Assembly: GCF_015291745.1 (NCBI RefSeq)
Contig: NZ_CP030059.1
Coordinates: 4,057,501 to 4,121,500 of the forward strand
DNA: 64,000 nt
DNA from: Bradyrhizobium sp. CCBAU 53351
GTDB taxonomy: Bacteria > Pseudomonadota > Alphaproteobacteria > Rhizobiales > Xanthobacteraceae
Reading direction: 5' to 3'
Made by a program: the position numbers and the translations under genes. Shown here piece by piece: positions 42,374 through 50,640 of this stretch (positions are counted from its first letter, which is position 1; the number at the start of each line of letters is the position of its first letter). The notes below the pieces were generated by a model. That model saw only the letters and a program-made list of their open reading frames with translations, made no database searches and was not told the origin of the DNA.

Positions 42374-43651
42374 CTACGCCCTCTCCACTCCGCACCATTC
42401 CGCAATGAACAGCGCCATCGCCTTGGTCGTCTTCTTCAGCGACTCCAGCTCGACGAATTCGTTGAAGCCGTGCATCTCGCCGCCGCTGGCGCCGAAGCAG
42501 AGGCTCGGGATGCCTTCGTTGAGGCCGTAGAAGCGGGTATCGGTGAGCGCGGTGAAGACGAGGTCCTCCGGCGTGCCGCCATAGACCTTGCCGAACGCTT
42601 TGCTGAACGCGGCCTCCGGCGCGGCGGCGTCGGTCAGCTCGTAGCCTTCCGACAGGAACCCCGACCACTCGATCTCGGGCGGATTGTTGGCGAGGAAGCG
42701 GTGGTTGCGCGCGGCGGCCGCGACGCAAGCCATGATCTCCTTCTGGTGATCGGCGATCGACCAGCCCGGCAACACTGCGATCCGGCAATCGACGTCGCAC
42801 CAGGCCGGCACGCTGGAGGCCCAGTCGCCGCCCTTGATGATGCCGGGGTTGAAATTGATGGGATGGTTCAACGTCCTAAAGTGCTTGTCGGCCTTGGCGC
42901 GCTCGTTCCACTCGATCTCGAGCTTTTGCAGCGCCTGGATCAGATGATAGGCGGCCATGATGGCGTTGGCGCCGGAGCCGGCGAATGCCACGTGCGTCGG
43001 ATGCCCCTTCACGCGCAGGCGGAACCAGATCACGCCGACCTGCGAGCGCACCATCTTGCCGCCGGTCGGCTCCGGGATGAAGCAGGCGTCCGCGCGGTAG
43101 CCGCGCTGCAGCGTCGAGAGCGCGCCGACACCGGTGCTCTCCTCCTCGATGACGGACTGGAAATGGATCCGCGCCGTCGGCTTGAAGCCCGCGGCCTTGA
43201 TTGCGTCCAGCGCATAGAGCGCGCCGATCGTGCCCGATTTCATGTCGCAGGCGCCGCGGCCGAACATCTTGCCGTCCTTGATGACGGGCGAGAACGGCGG
43301 CGTGTCCCACAATTCCAGCGGGCCGGCGGGCACCACATCGCAGTGCCCCTGCAGGATCAGCGACTTGCCGCCGTTCGTTTGGGGACGATAGGTCCCCACC
43401 ACCGAGCGCGCCTTGGAGAAATCATGCTCGATCGGGCCGAAGCCGCGCAGATCCTTGAGATCGTCGACGTTGATGTGCCAGTCATCGACCTCATAGCCAC
43501 GCTCGCGCAGGAGGTCGCCGATCATGTCCTGGCACGGCCCCTCCGCCCCGCGGGTCGAAGGGATCGCGACGAAATCGCGTGTGGTTGCAAGCTGGGCTTC
43601 GAAGCCGGCATCGACGGCGTCGAGAATCCTCTGCTGCGTTTCGGCATTCAT
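42374..43651 (-). CDS. M20 family ArgE/DapE-type deacylase
   Basis: A 425-residue zinc-dependent amidohydrolase. The metal-binding motifs are visible: LQGHCDVVPAG (His and Asp), GRGACDMKSG (bridging Asp), EEESTGVGA (catalytic Glu and ligand Glu) and IPEPTGG. A dimerisation domain with GHPTHVAFAGSG follows. Family members deacylate N-acyl amino acids or dipeptides in the cytosol. The substrate cannot be told from sequence. The ATG at 43651 starts the conserved part; the upstream in-frame extension overlaps the PNPOx-like gene and is rejected. Confidence 0.9.
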   Translation of the reverse strand: MNAETQQRILDAVDAGFEAQLATTRDFVAIPSTRGAEGPCQDMIGDLLRERGYEVDDWHINVDDLKDLRGFGPIEHDFSKARSVVGTYRPQTNGGKSLILQGHCDVVPAGPLELWDTPPFSPVIKDGKMFGRGACDMKSGTIGALYALDAIKAAGFKPTARIHFQSVIEEESTGVGALSTLQRGYRADACFIPEPTGGKMVRSQVGVIWFRLRVKGHPTHVAFAGSGANAIMAAYHLIQALQKLEIEWNERAKADKHFRTLNHPINFNPGIIKGGDWASSVPAWCDVDCRIAVLPGWSIADHQKEIMACVAAAARNHRFLANNPPEIEWSGFLSEGYELTDAAAPEAAFSKAFGKVYGGTPEDLVFTALTDTRFYGLNEGIPSLCFGASGGEMHGFNEFVELESLKKTTKAMALFIAEWCGVERA

Positions 43652-43704
43652 CAGGCAACTCCAGGCATTCCAATGGTCCCAAGGAGTGCGCAGGCTAGCC
43701 GATT

Positions 43705-44430
43705 TCAGCCGTTCGGGTACTCTGCAAAATAGGCATCCCGCAATGCATCTTCGAGCAGGCGGCCTTCGGAATAGCCATTCAGCGACGCAGGCCGGCTGAC
43801 GCCGTCGAGCAGGCGCGGACACGGCTCGGGCGCGCCGAGCACCGTGCGAACCGGGATGCGCTCGGCATAAACAGGCAATTCATAATCCTCCTCGTCGTCG
43901 GCAACACCCTTGGCGCGTATCTTGGCCGAGGCTTCCTCGATCTCCATCGCGATGAAGGAGGTTGCCTTGATCTCCTGGGTGTTGCTGGCCCGAAGGCTCG
44001 CGGTGCGATCCGGGAAGAAGCGGTCGACCATCGCGATCACCGCGCGCTCCTTCTCCGCGGGATCGGTAACGAGATAGGCGGTGCCGAATGCCATCACCGC
44101 ACGGTAGTCGGCGGAATGGTTGAAGCCGCAGCGCGCCAGCACGAGGCTGTCGAGATGGGCCACCGTGAGACACACGCGCTCGCCCCTGGTCTGATTGCGC
44201 AGCATCCGGCTGGCGCTCGAGCCGTGCCAATAGAGCTTGGTGCCCTCGCGCCAGAAGAAGGTCGGCGTGCAATAGGGCTGGCCGTCGATCACGTAGGAGA
44301 CGTGGCAGAGCATCGAGGAATCCAGGATGCGATGAACCGTGTCGTGATCGTAGAAGCCGCGGTCGTGCCGGCGCTTCACCTGGTTGCGCGCGGAGGTCGG
44401 ATAGGAATTGGTGGTCTCGGTCTGGCTCAC
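43705..44430 (-). CDS. Pyridoxamine 5'-phosphate oxidase family protein
   Basis: A 241-residue FMN-binding split-barrel protein. ILDSSMLCHVSYVIDGQPYCTPTFF is the family start (flavin-binding strand), and LYWHGSSASRMLRN and SADYRAVMAFGTAYL follow. The C-terminal part adds TVLGAPEPCPRLLDG. This group is related to PNPOx but usually has unknown substrates. It is divergent from a MocR regulator, a common arrangement in which the regulator controls a B6-related or flavin enzyme. No downstream partner is co-oriented in this operon. Confidence 0.85.
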   Translation of the reverse strand: MSQTETTNSYPTSARNQVKRRHDRGFYDHDTVHRILDSSMLCHVSYVIDGQPYCTPTFFWREGTKLYWHGSSASRMLRNQTRGERVCLTVAHLDSLVLARCGFNHSADYRAVMAFGTAYLVTDPAEKERAVIAMVDRFFPDRTASLRASNTQEIKATSFIAMEIEEASAKIRAKGVADDEEDYELPVYAERIPVRTVLGAPEPCPRLLDGVSRPASLNGYSEGRLLEDALRDAYFAEYPNG

Positions 44431-44446
44431 GGCCGCTCCTGATCGG

Positions 44447-44530
44447 ATTGGAAAGAACGGGCGCAGTTGTAGCGGCGCATTTGGTCTGCGATAGTTCCAA
44501 TTCCATGCGAAAAATTCCGACCAATTCCAT
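44447..44530. promoter_or_regulatory. Repeated CCAATTCCAT motifs in the divergent MocR/PNPOx region
   Basis: CCAATTCCAT occurs at 44497-44506 and again at 44521-44530, 24 bases apart. ATTGGAA (the complement of TTCCAAT) lies at 44447-44453. The repeats straddle the MocR start codon region. MocR-type regulators often bind paired direct repeats, so these may be its own operator. This is positional inference. Confidence 0.45.
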
Positions 44531-45977
44531 CCCCTCGCCGGTTAAGGCCGAACTGCCGCTCGACCTCACCGGTCCCCACATCACGGCCGGCGCCTCGTCG
44601 GCGCACCGGCTCTATCAGGCCTTGTGCGAGATGATCGTCGGCGGCCTGGTGAAACCCGGCGAGCCGCTGCCGCCGTCCCGCACACTGGCGAAACAAACGG
44701 GCTTTCGGCGCAACGCCGTCGTCAACGCCTATGAGCGACTGATCGCCGATGGCTTTGCCGAGGCCACTGTCGGCTCCGGCACCTTCGTCGCCGCGCGCAT
44801 CCCGGCGCGCGCGGCCGCGCCGACCAAGCCCAAGGCGATTGTCGAAACGCCCGGACAAGGCGCGTTCGCGCTCGGCTGCACGCATATCGACGAACGCGCG
44901 GTGCAGCGCTTCCGCGCCTTCGTCGGCCGGCGCATGCGCGCCTTCGGGTCGGAACATCTGCATTATGGCGACCCGCGCGGCAGCCGCGAGCTGCGCGCGG
45001 CCATCGCCGATCATCTACTGTCGGCGCGCGGGCTGCGCTGCGATCCCGATCAGATCATGCTGACGTCGGGTACCCTGCACGCGCTGCGCATCGTGCTGAG
45101 CGCGATCCTGAGGACGGGCGACCAGGTCTGGTGCGAAGACCCCGGCTATCCGGCCGCGCGAAAAACCATCGTGCATTGCGGCTATCGCGCCGTGCCCGTT
45201 CCCGTCGACGAGCACGGCATGCGGATCGCCAAGGGCCGCACCGCGGCGCCCGACGCACGCGCGGCCTATGTCACGCCCTCGCACCAGTTTCCGCTGGGCG
45301 TGCAGATGTCGATGCCGCGGCGCCTCGAGCTTCTGGACTGGGCCAGGCAGGCCGGTGCCTTCGTGCTGGAGGACGATTACGACAGCGAGTTTCGCTATGA
45401 CGGCGCACCGTTGATGTCGCTCGCCGGCATCGACCGTCTCCAGCGCGTGATCTACCTCGGCACGTTCGCCAAGACGCTTTTTCCGGGCCTGCGCATAGGC
45501 TATTGCGCCCTGCCCGAACGCCTGATCGCGGACGTGACGGCGGCGCGCGCGGCGCTCGACCGCTTCCCCGCCACGCTGATGGAAGGTGCCGTGGCCGACA
45601 TGCTCAATTCAGGCGCGTTCGCCGCAAACCTCAAGCGCGTGCGAAAACTCTATCGCGACGCACGCGATGTGCTGGCCCAAACGCTGGAAGCCGCGTCCGA
45701 TGGCGTGCTCTCGGTGCCGGTGCCCTCACAAGGCCTGCATCTGGTCGCCCGGTTCGATCCGTCGGTCGACCTGTCGGTGGCCGCGCGGGCCAAGCAGGCG
45801 GCCGGCGCGGAAGGCTGGCTGTTGGCCGACACCTATTCGCGCGCGCGGCCTCTGCCCGGCTTCGTGCTGGGATTCTCCGGCCATCCGGTTCCACAGCTCA
45901 CGGCCTCCGCCGAACGGCTGGCGAGGGAGTCGCGCGCGGCCCTGCGCGCGAGGGCCAAGGCGGCCAGGGGCGCGTGA
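44505..45977 (+). CDS. MocR family regulator (GntR HTH + aminotransferase-like domain)
   Basis: A 490-residue protein. An N-terminal winged helix (about 25-90; LPPSRTLAKQTGFRRNAVVNAYERL) is joined to a type I aminotransferase fold. The PLP Lys is in YLGTFAKTLFPGLRIGY, with EDDYDSEFRY and PSHQFPLGV upstream. MocR proteins bind PLP or its Schiff base to regulate neighbouring genes. It is divergent from the PNPOx-like gene. The ATG at 44505 is preferred to the TTG-started extension at 44448, which lies in the divergent promoter. Confidence 0.9.
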   Translation: MRKIPTNSIPSPVKAELPLDLTGPHITAGASSAHRLYQALCEMIVGGLVKPGEPLPPSRTLAKQTGFRRNAVVNAYERLIADGFAEATVGSGTFVAARIPARAAAPTKPKAIVETPGQGAFALGCTHIDERAVQRFRAFVGRRMRAFGSEHLHYGDPRGSRELRAAIADHLLSARGLRCDPDQIMLTSGTLHALRIVLSAILRTGDQVWCEDPGYPAARKTIVHCGYRAVPVPVDEHGMRIAKGRTAAPDARAAYVTPSHQFPLGVQMSMPRRLELLDWARQAGAFVLEDDYDSEFRYDGAPLMSLAGIDRLQRVIYLGTFAKTLFPGLRIGYCALPERLIADVTAARAALDRFPATLMEGAVADMLNSGAFAANLKRVRKLYRDARDVLAQTLEAASDGVLSVPVPSQGLHLVARFDPSVDLSVAARAKQAAGAEGWLLADTYSRARPLPGFVLGFSGHPVPQLTASAERLARESRAALRARAKAARGA

Positions 45978-46044
45978 CGAACGTTCACTATGAGAATCGC
46001 CGGCCAGTCCCTACATTGCGGCATCGTCTCCGAGACCTTTCGCC

Positions 46045-46290
46045 ATGCCGCTACGCCGCACGATCTGCCTCTCATTCCTGATCTCCATCGCACTTGCCGC
46101 GACGGCACATGCCGGCTCGGTGGGACGCGAGCAAGACATCGGCGATCTCAAGCTGGGTCAGCGCGTGCAGGTGGACGACGGAACCTGTCCCGCCGGACAG
46201 ATCAAGGAAGTGCGGGGGGCGAAGATGTCGGACAAGGGCGTCGTGCGCACCGCCGCTTGCGTGCCGCGCTACGGTCCGAAGACGAAATAG
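46045..46290 (+). CDS. Small secreted protein (DUF6719-like)
   Basis: An 81-residue exported protein with a signal peptide at residues 1-23 (ICLSFLISIALAATAHAG). The mature part has IGDLKLGQRVQVDDGTCPAGQIKEVRGAKM and a second Cys near the end (AACVPRYG), possibly a disulphide. It resembles a small Bradyrhizobium family I believe is DUF6719, but this is not certain. Its stop abuts the stop of the convergent 121-residue gene. Confidence 0.65.
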   Translation: MPLRRTICLSFLISIALAATAHAGSVGREQDIGDLKLGQRVQVDDGTCPAGQIKEVRGAKMSDKGVVRTAACVPRYGPKTK

Positions 46291-46656
46291 CTACTGCTTC
46301 GCCGGATCGAACATGCACTGCAAGGTCGGCTTGGCGATCTTGGTGAAGGTCGGGCCGATCTCGCCCTGCTTGGAAGCCGGCACCCAGTCGGTCTCGATGG
46401 TAGGTACGCCGGTTTCGCTGATGCCGCGCAACAGCGCCTCGCGCAGATCGCGGTCCTCGACGGCCGCCGCGGCGTGATCATGCAGGCAGCCGCAGACTTC
46501 CTCGGGATGTTCCCAGCGCCCGATCATCCGTGGTGCGCACTGGCGCACGAACTCGGTGCGGGGATCCGGTAATCTGGAGGGCGCGCGTACCTGCGCCTCG
46601 GCCGCACTGATCGTCAGGACGGACACGAACGCAGCGGCGCAAAATCGAACGAGCAT
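46291..46656 (-). CDS. Secreted hypothetical protein with four cysteines
   Basis: A 121-residue exported protein: a signal peptide at about 1-21 (VRFCAAAFVSVLTISAAEAQ) and a mature part with Cys in FVRQCAPRM, a CGC pair in EEVCGCLHDHAAA and Cys in TLQCMFDPAKQ. CGCLHDH hints at a metal or disulphide site. No family is recognised. It converges directly on the 81-residue gene with no intervening bases. Confidence 0.6.
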   Translation of the reverse strand: MLVRFCAAAFVSVLTISAAEAQVRAPSRLPDPRTEFVRQCAPRMIGRWEHPEEVCGCLHDHAAAAVEDRDLREALLRGISETGVPTIETDWVPASKQGEIGPTFTKIAKPTLQCMFDPAKQ

Positions 46657-46690
46657 GACGGCCTTTATCGGCTGATTTTCTTGTTATCGA

Positions 46691-46855
46691 TCAGAAGCGC
46701 GCGGCAACCACGATCGGCTGCGACGTCGCGGTGGTGATCGGCGAGCCGCTGTACTGGAAGGTGCCGATACCGGGGAGATTGCCGTCCGGCGAACCCGCGA
46801 ACGAGGAACCGGCAACCACGAAAGCGAAAGCAAGGATAAAGCTGAGCGCGCGCAT
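46691..46855 (-). CDS. Tiny secreted protein (54 residues)
   Basis: A signal peptide (RALSFILAFAFVVAGSSFAG) followed by about 33 mature residues (SPDGNLPGIGTFQYSGSPI then TTATSQPIVVAARF). The ATG at 46855 has GGAGACAAGACC before it. The longer frames in this region are not compatible with this signal peptide. Function is unknown; it is probably one of the abundant tiny exported proteins of Bradyrhizobium. It sits among three other small exported proteins. Confidence 0.6.
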   Translation of the reverse strand: MRALSFILAFAFVVAGSSFAGSPDGNLPGIGTFQYSGSPITTATSQPIVVAARF

Positions 46856-46969
46856 GGTCTTGTCTCCGAATTCCCTGGCTGGCGGTGCGCCGTCGTCGTT
46901 GTGAAGCTGATAACCATGGGCGGTTTCGCCCGTGATGCGCCAAAAACGCAAAATGGTTTCATCTGGCGT

Positions 46970-47010
46970 GAGAATTGTTTCGTCCCCTGCAGGGCGACGA
47001 CACAATTCTC
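46970..47010. promoter_or_regulatory. 41-base hairpin/palindrome in a gene-poor stretch
   Basis: Within the 419 bases between 46855 and 47275 that hold no supported gene, 46970-47010 is a near-perfect palindrome. GAGAATTGT-T-TCGTC pairs with GACGA-C-ACAATTCTC, with CCCTGCAGGG at the centre (about 16 of 18 base pairs). It lies 115 bases upstream of the 54-residue gene start. It may be a stable RNA hairpin or an operator. A second small hairpin (CGCCCGG-N5-CCGGGCG) is near 47232-47250. Confidence 0.55.
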
Positions 47011-47274
47011 CAAAACTGCCAATCATTTCAGTCAGGTCGCGCCGGAGCTGAAAGCGGCCTGCCAGGCTCCTGATCCAGCCGCGCAACCGCCTCCGCGCCG
47101 CCGCCGTCACCGTAACGCATTGCGCGCTTCACACGCATTTTACGTTTTTCTGCTGAAGAGGATGTCAAACGAAGGCTGGGTCTGGTCGAACCGGGGGCGC
47201 GTCGGCTGCGACCCAAGCCATCGAAACCAAGACGCCCGGGATCACCGGGCGCGTTCAGTTGAGGGATGGCCATC

Positions 47275-47460
47275 ATGACGATGCAGGATCGCGCAACGCC
47301 GCGCGAGGCGGACCAGCGGACCGACGGCGGAGATCAACGACCGAGGCGCGTCGCCTCGGCCGGCGTGATGTCGCTGCAGTCCGGCCGCGGCTTTGAGGCC
47401 GCGCCGCAGGCCTTCGTGCGGCTGACCGGCTCGCATCTCGTCAAAGGCGTCACTGCGTGA
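47275..47460 (+). CDS. Possible small hypothetical protein
   Basis: A 61-residue Arg/Gln/Ala-rich frame. GAGGG lies 9 bases before the ATG at 47275, the only support. It overlaps the 3' end of the convergent CreA gene by 11 bases. The family is not recognised and composition is like the coding background, so it may not be real. Confidence 0.3.
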   Translation: MTMQDRATPREADQRTDGGDQRPRRVASAGVMSLQSGRGFEAAPQAFVRLTGSHLVKGVTA

Positions 47461-47998
47461 AGAACTCGCCGCATTTCTGGACGTTTGCGTCTGCCGGTCC
47501 CCAAGGCATGATCGGGACGGTGGAGGTCGAGTTCTTCGGCGAGCCCTCGATCAGCCTGTCCGAATAGACCATGTAGACCAGCACGTTCCGCTTGGCGTCG
47601 CAGCCGCGCACGATCTGCATCTTCTTGAAGAATAGCGAACGGCGCTGGCGAAACATGTCGTCGCCCTGCTCCATCTTGGTCTTGAACTTGATCGGGCCGA
47701 CCTGGCGGCAGGCCAGCGAGATGTCAGAGACCTCCTCGGCAAGGCCCAGCCAGCCCTTGAAGCCGCCCTTCTCCGGCACCGTGAAATGACAGGCGACGCC
47801 CTCGACCTCGGGATCGTCGAGACCATAGGTCGCGAGCTTGTCGTTCGGGCTCATCCATTTGAACACGGTGGAGCGACGGAAGATCAGATCGGGCTCGTCA
47901 GCCGCATGCGCGGACGCCGCCGGCACAGCCAAGGCCAGGAGGAATAAGGCGAGGCCTTTCAAGCGGATGCCGCCAAGACCAGGGAAACGAGATGACAT
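47450..47998 (-). CDS. creA: CreA family periplasmic protein
   Basis: A 182-residue exported protein. The signal peptide spans about residues 1-33 (LALFLLALAVPAASAHA). The mature part has the CreA signature: LIFRRSTVFKWMSPNDKLATY, DPEVEGVACHFTVPEKGGFKGWLGLAEE, and VYMVYSDRLIEGSP. Three Cys (ACHF, ACRQ, GCDA) are conserved in the family, whose function is unknown. GGAGAACTTC lies before the ATG at 47998. Confidence 0.85.
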   Translation of the reverse strand: MSSRFPGLGGIRLKGLALFLLALAVPAASAHAADEPDLIFRRSTVFKWMSPNDKLATYGLDDPEVEGVACHFTVPEKGGFKGWLGLAEEVSDISLACRQVGPIKFKTKMEQGDDMFRQRRSLFFKKMQIVRGCDAKRNVLVYMVYSDRLIEGSPKNSTSTVPIMPWGPADANVQKCGEFFTQ

Positions 47999-48194
47999 GA
48001 AGTTCTCCGGTAACAAGTCCCCACAATGTAGGTATGAGGCCGCCGCTCAGGAAGACGACGAGCGGACGGGCACGGCCGCCGTTTACCGCTCTGTGAGGCT
48101 TTTTTGTTACGTCTTGGACAAAAGTAGCTGATGGCAGAACCGCGCTGCTGGTGAACGCGTATCCCCTTTGCGAGACTAACGTCTGATTTGGATT

Positions 48195-49814
48195 ATGGAT
48201 TCGAGGATGAACAGCGTGAACGGGTCGGGTTTCTCTGCCAAGCCGGCGCGCCTTTGGCAGGTCGCCATTGTGACGGCGGCGAGTGCGATGGGCGCGACCA
48301 GCCAGGCAGACGCAGCATATTACTATTGGACGGATTATTCCGACGGCTCCTATTACGGCCGACAGGACCGGCATCCCGAGATACCGCGCCAGAAGCCGCA
48401 GAAACGCAGCGCGACCGGCAAGAAGGAAGTTGTCGCCCAAAAGGAAGCCGGCACCAAGCCGCAGGGGCCGCTGGTTATCGTCGTCTCGATCGACCGGCAG
48501 AAGGTCACGGTCTACGACACCAATGGCGTGTTCGCGGAATCTCCGGTGTCGACGGGCATGAAGGGCCATTCGACGCCGATGGGTGTGTTCAGCGTCATCC
48601 AGAAGCACAAGTTCCATCATTCCAACATCTATAGCGGCGCGCCGATGCCGTACATGCAGCGGATCACCTGGTCCGGCGTCGCCATGCATGCCGGCGTTCT
48701 GCCGGGATATCCGGCTTCGCATGGCTGTATCCGGATGCCGATGGCGTTCGCGGTGAAGATGTGGAATTGGACCAAGATGGGCGCGCGCGTCATCGTCGCG
48801 CCCGGCGAGATGACGCCGCACAGCTTCTCTCATCCCATGCTCGCCTCATTGCGCGTTCCGCCGCAGCCCGCCGCCAGCCTCGAGCCGCAGACCAATGTCG
48901 GCGACAAGGCAGACAAGGGCGCAGCGCAGACCAAAGCCGCCGAAGCCAAGCCCGCTGAAACTAAGCCCGCCGAGACCAAGCCTGTCGAAACCAAGACCGC
49001 CAGCGCCGACGCGGTGCTCGAGCTGCGCGCCTCCGTCGGCCACACCGTGATGTCGGATGTGACCACGGGCAATGCGCCGGCGCATGAGGAAGCCGCCGCG
49101 CCCGCCGACAAGGCCGAGACGGCCGAAGCATCCGACGCGGCCAAGACTGCGTCGGAAGAAGCCGCCAAGCCGGCGACCGAGGACAAGCCCGCCGACAAGG
49201 CCGAGCCGGTCAAGACGCAAGCCGCAGACTCCGCGAAGACGCCCGAGGCACCGGCACCTGCGGTCGCCGGCTCCCCCGAGGCGAAGAAGGACGAGACCCG
49301 CGTCGCCGATCCCGCACCGACCGCCAAGCCCGACACACCCAAGCGGGCCGGCCAGATCGCCGTCTTCATCAGCCGCAAGGATTCCAAGCTCTACGTGCGG
49401 CAGAATTTTGCGCCGCTGTTCGAGGTCCCGGTCACGATCGCCACGAGCGACCGTCCGCTCGGCACGCACATCTTCACCGCCGAGCTCGACAAGACCGATA
49501 CTAATGCGCTGCGCTGGTCGGTGGTGTCGCTGCCCGTCTCCGCCCGTTCTGCGGCACGCGAGGACGACAGCCGCCTCACCCGCCGCAAGGCTGGCGTTGC
49601 CGTGATCCCCGTCGCCGCCAAGCCCGTTGCTGCCAAGCCTGTCGTCACGCCGGACAGCCCGGCCGCGGCGCTCGACCGCATCTCGATCCCCGCCGACACC
49701 ATGGCGAAGATCAACGAGATGCTGACATCAGGCGGCTCCATCATCATCTCCGACCAGGGCATCAACCAGGGCGAGACCGGCGAAGGCACCGACTTCATCG
49801 TTCGTCTGTACTGA
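48195..49814 (+). CDS. Large L,D-transpeptidase with two YkuD-like modules
   Basis: A 539-residue exported protein. A signal sequence (about 20-40) is followed by a Tyr-rich start (AYYYWTDYSDGSYYG). YkuD domain 1 (about 90-200) carries the catalytic SHGCIRMP and the typical STGMKGHSTPMGVFSV strand-loop. A long Ala/Lys/Glu/Pro linker (about 235-380) has tandem AETKP units. A second YkuD-like segment (about 390-440; AVFISRKDSKLYVRQ to SDRPLGTHIF) lacks a Cys-His-Gly-Cys motif. L,D-transpeptidases form 3-3 peptidoglycan cross-links or link lipoproteins. The second module may be a binding copy. Confidence 0.88.
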   Translation: MDSRMNSVNGSGFSAKPARLWQVAIVTAASAMGATSQADAAYYYWTDYSDGSYYGRQDRHPEIPRQKPQKRSATGKKEVVAQKEAGTKPQGPLVIVVSIDRQKVTVYDTNGVFAESPVSTGMKGHSTPMGVFSVIQKHKFHHSNIYSGAPMPYMQRITWSGVAMHAGVLPGYPASHGCIRMPMAFAVKMWNWTKMGARVIVAPGEMTPHSFSHPMLASLRVPPQPAASLEPQTNVGDKADKGAAQTKAAEAKPAETKPAETKPVETKTASADAVLELRASVGHTVMSDVTTGNAPAHEEAAAPADKAETAEASDAAKTASEEAAKPATEDKPADKAEPVKTQAADSAKTPEAPAPAVAGSPEAKKDETRVADPAPTAKPDTPKRAGQIAVFISRKDSKLYVRQNFAPLFEVPVTIATSDRPLGTHIFTAELDKTDTNALRWSVVSLPVSARSAAREDDSRLTRRKAGVAVIPVAAKPVAAKPVVTPDSPAAALDRISIPADTMAKINEMLTSGGSIIISDQGINQGETGEGTDFIVRLY

Positions 49815-49906
49815 CCTGCTTCACTGTGGCCGATAACGCGGTGTTGACGAGGCCGGGCGCACCGGCGGAGTAACATGCGGCCCGGATCATTTCGGGGGAT
49901 GCCGTC

Positions 49907-50476
49907 ATGATGAACCGCAGGACCGTGCTCACCGTGGCGCTGGCGGGCGTGCTCGCGCCGGCGACGCGTGCGTTTGCCGATGGCGGCATGAGCCGGATCT
50001 CGGCCTATGCGTTTTCTTTCCCCGCTTTGTCGGGCGACGACATCCGCCTCGCCGCTTTCACCGGTAAGCCGCTGCTGGTGGTCAACACCGCCTCGCTGTG
50101 TGGCTACACACCGCAATATGCCGGCCTGCAGGAGCTCTGGAGCGAGTTTCGCGAACGCGGACTCACCGTGATCGGCGTGCCCTCCAACGATTTCGGCGGC
50201 CAGGAGCCCGGCGGCACCAGCGAGATCACGGCGACCGCGCACCACCAATATGGCGTTACCTTTCCGATTACCGCTAAGGCTGCCGTCGTCGGCGCCAAGG
50301 CGCATCCCTTCTACAAATGGGCCGCCGATGCGCGGCCTCGGGAAGTTCCGCGCTGGAACTTCCACAAATACCTGATCGGCCGCGACGGCTATATCGCCGA
50401 CGTGTTTCCGTCAGCGGTCGAGCCGGCCGACACGCGGATCAAGACGGCAATTGCCAAGGCGCTGGCCGACAGCTGA
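49907..50476 (+). CDS. Exported glutathione peroxidase-like protein
   Basis: A 189-residue GPx-fold peroxidase with a twin-arginine-like signal peptide (NRRTVLTVALAGVLAPATRAFA), so it is probably periplasmic. The peroxidatic Cys is in NTASLCGYTPQY, and the Trp-Asn pair is in VPRWNFHKYL. The usual Gln of NQFG is replaced by Asp (PSNDFGGQEPG), and no resolving Cys is visible in the helix following (TATAHHQYGVTF). It may work as a 1-Cys peroxidase with an unknown reductant. GGGGGATGCC precedes the ATG at 49907. Confidence 0.88.
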   Translation: MMNRRTVLTVALAGVLAPATRAFADGGMSRISAYAFSFPALSGDDIRLAAFTGKPLLVVNTASLCGYTPQYAGLQELWSEFRERGLTVIGVPSNDFGGQEPGGTSEITATAHHQYGVTFPITAKAAVVGAKAHPFYKWAADARPREVPRWNFHKYLIGRDGYIADVFPSAVEPADTRIKTAIAKALADS

Positions 50477-50640
50477 CGCGAGGCGCAGCCCATCCGGCTG
50501 GGCACAATTATGGCGGGATGCCAAACAGCCGTTGCAATGGCGATGGGCCACCATCTAGGCTAGGATCGTAAGGGCAGGACGGTTTGGCCGAAGGCGAAAA
50601 GCCGCGGCGGAACAACGGGATCAATCTCGAGGACAACACC

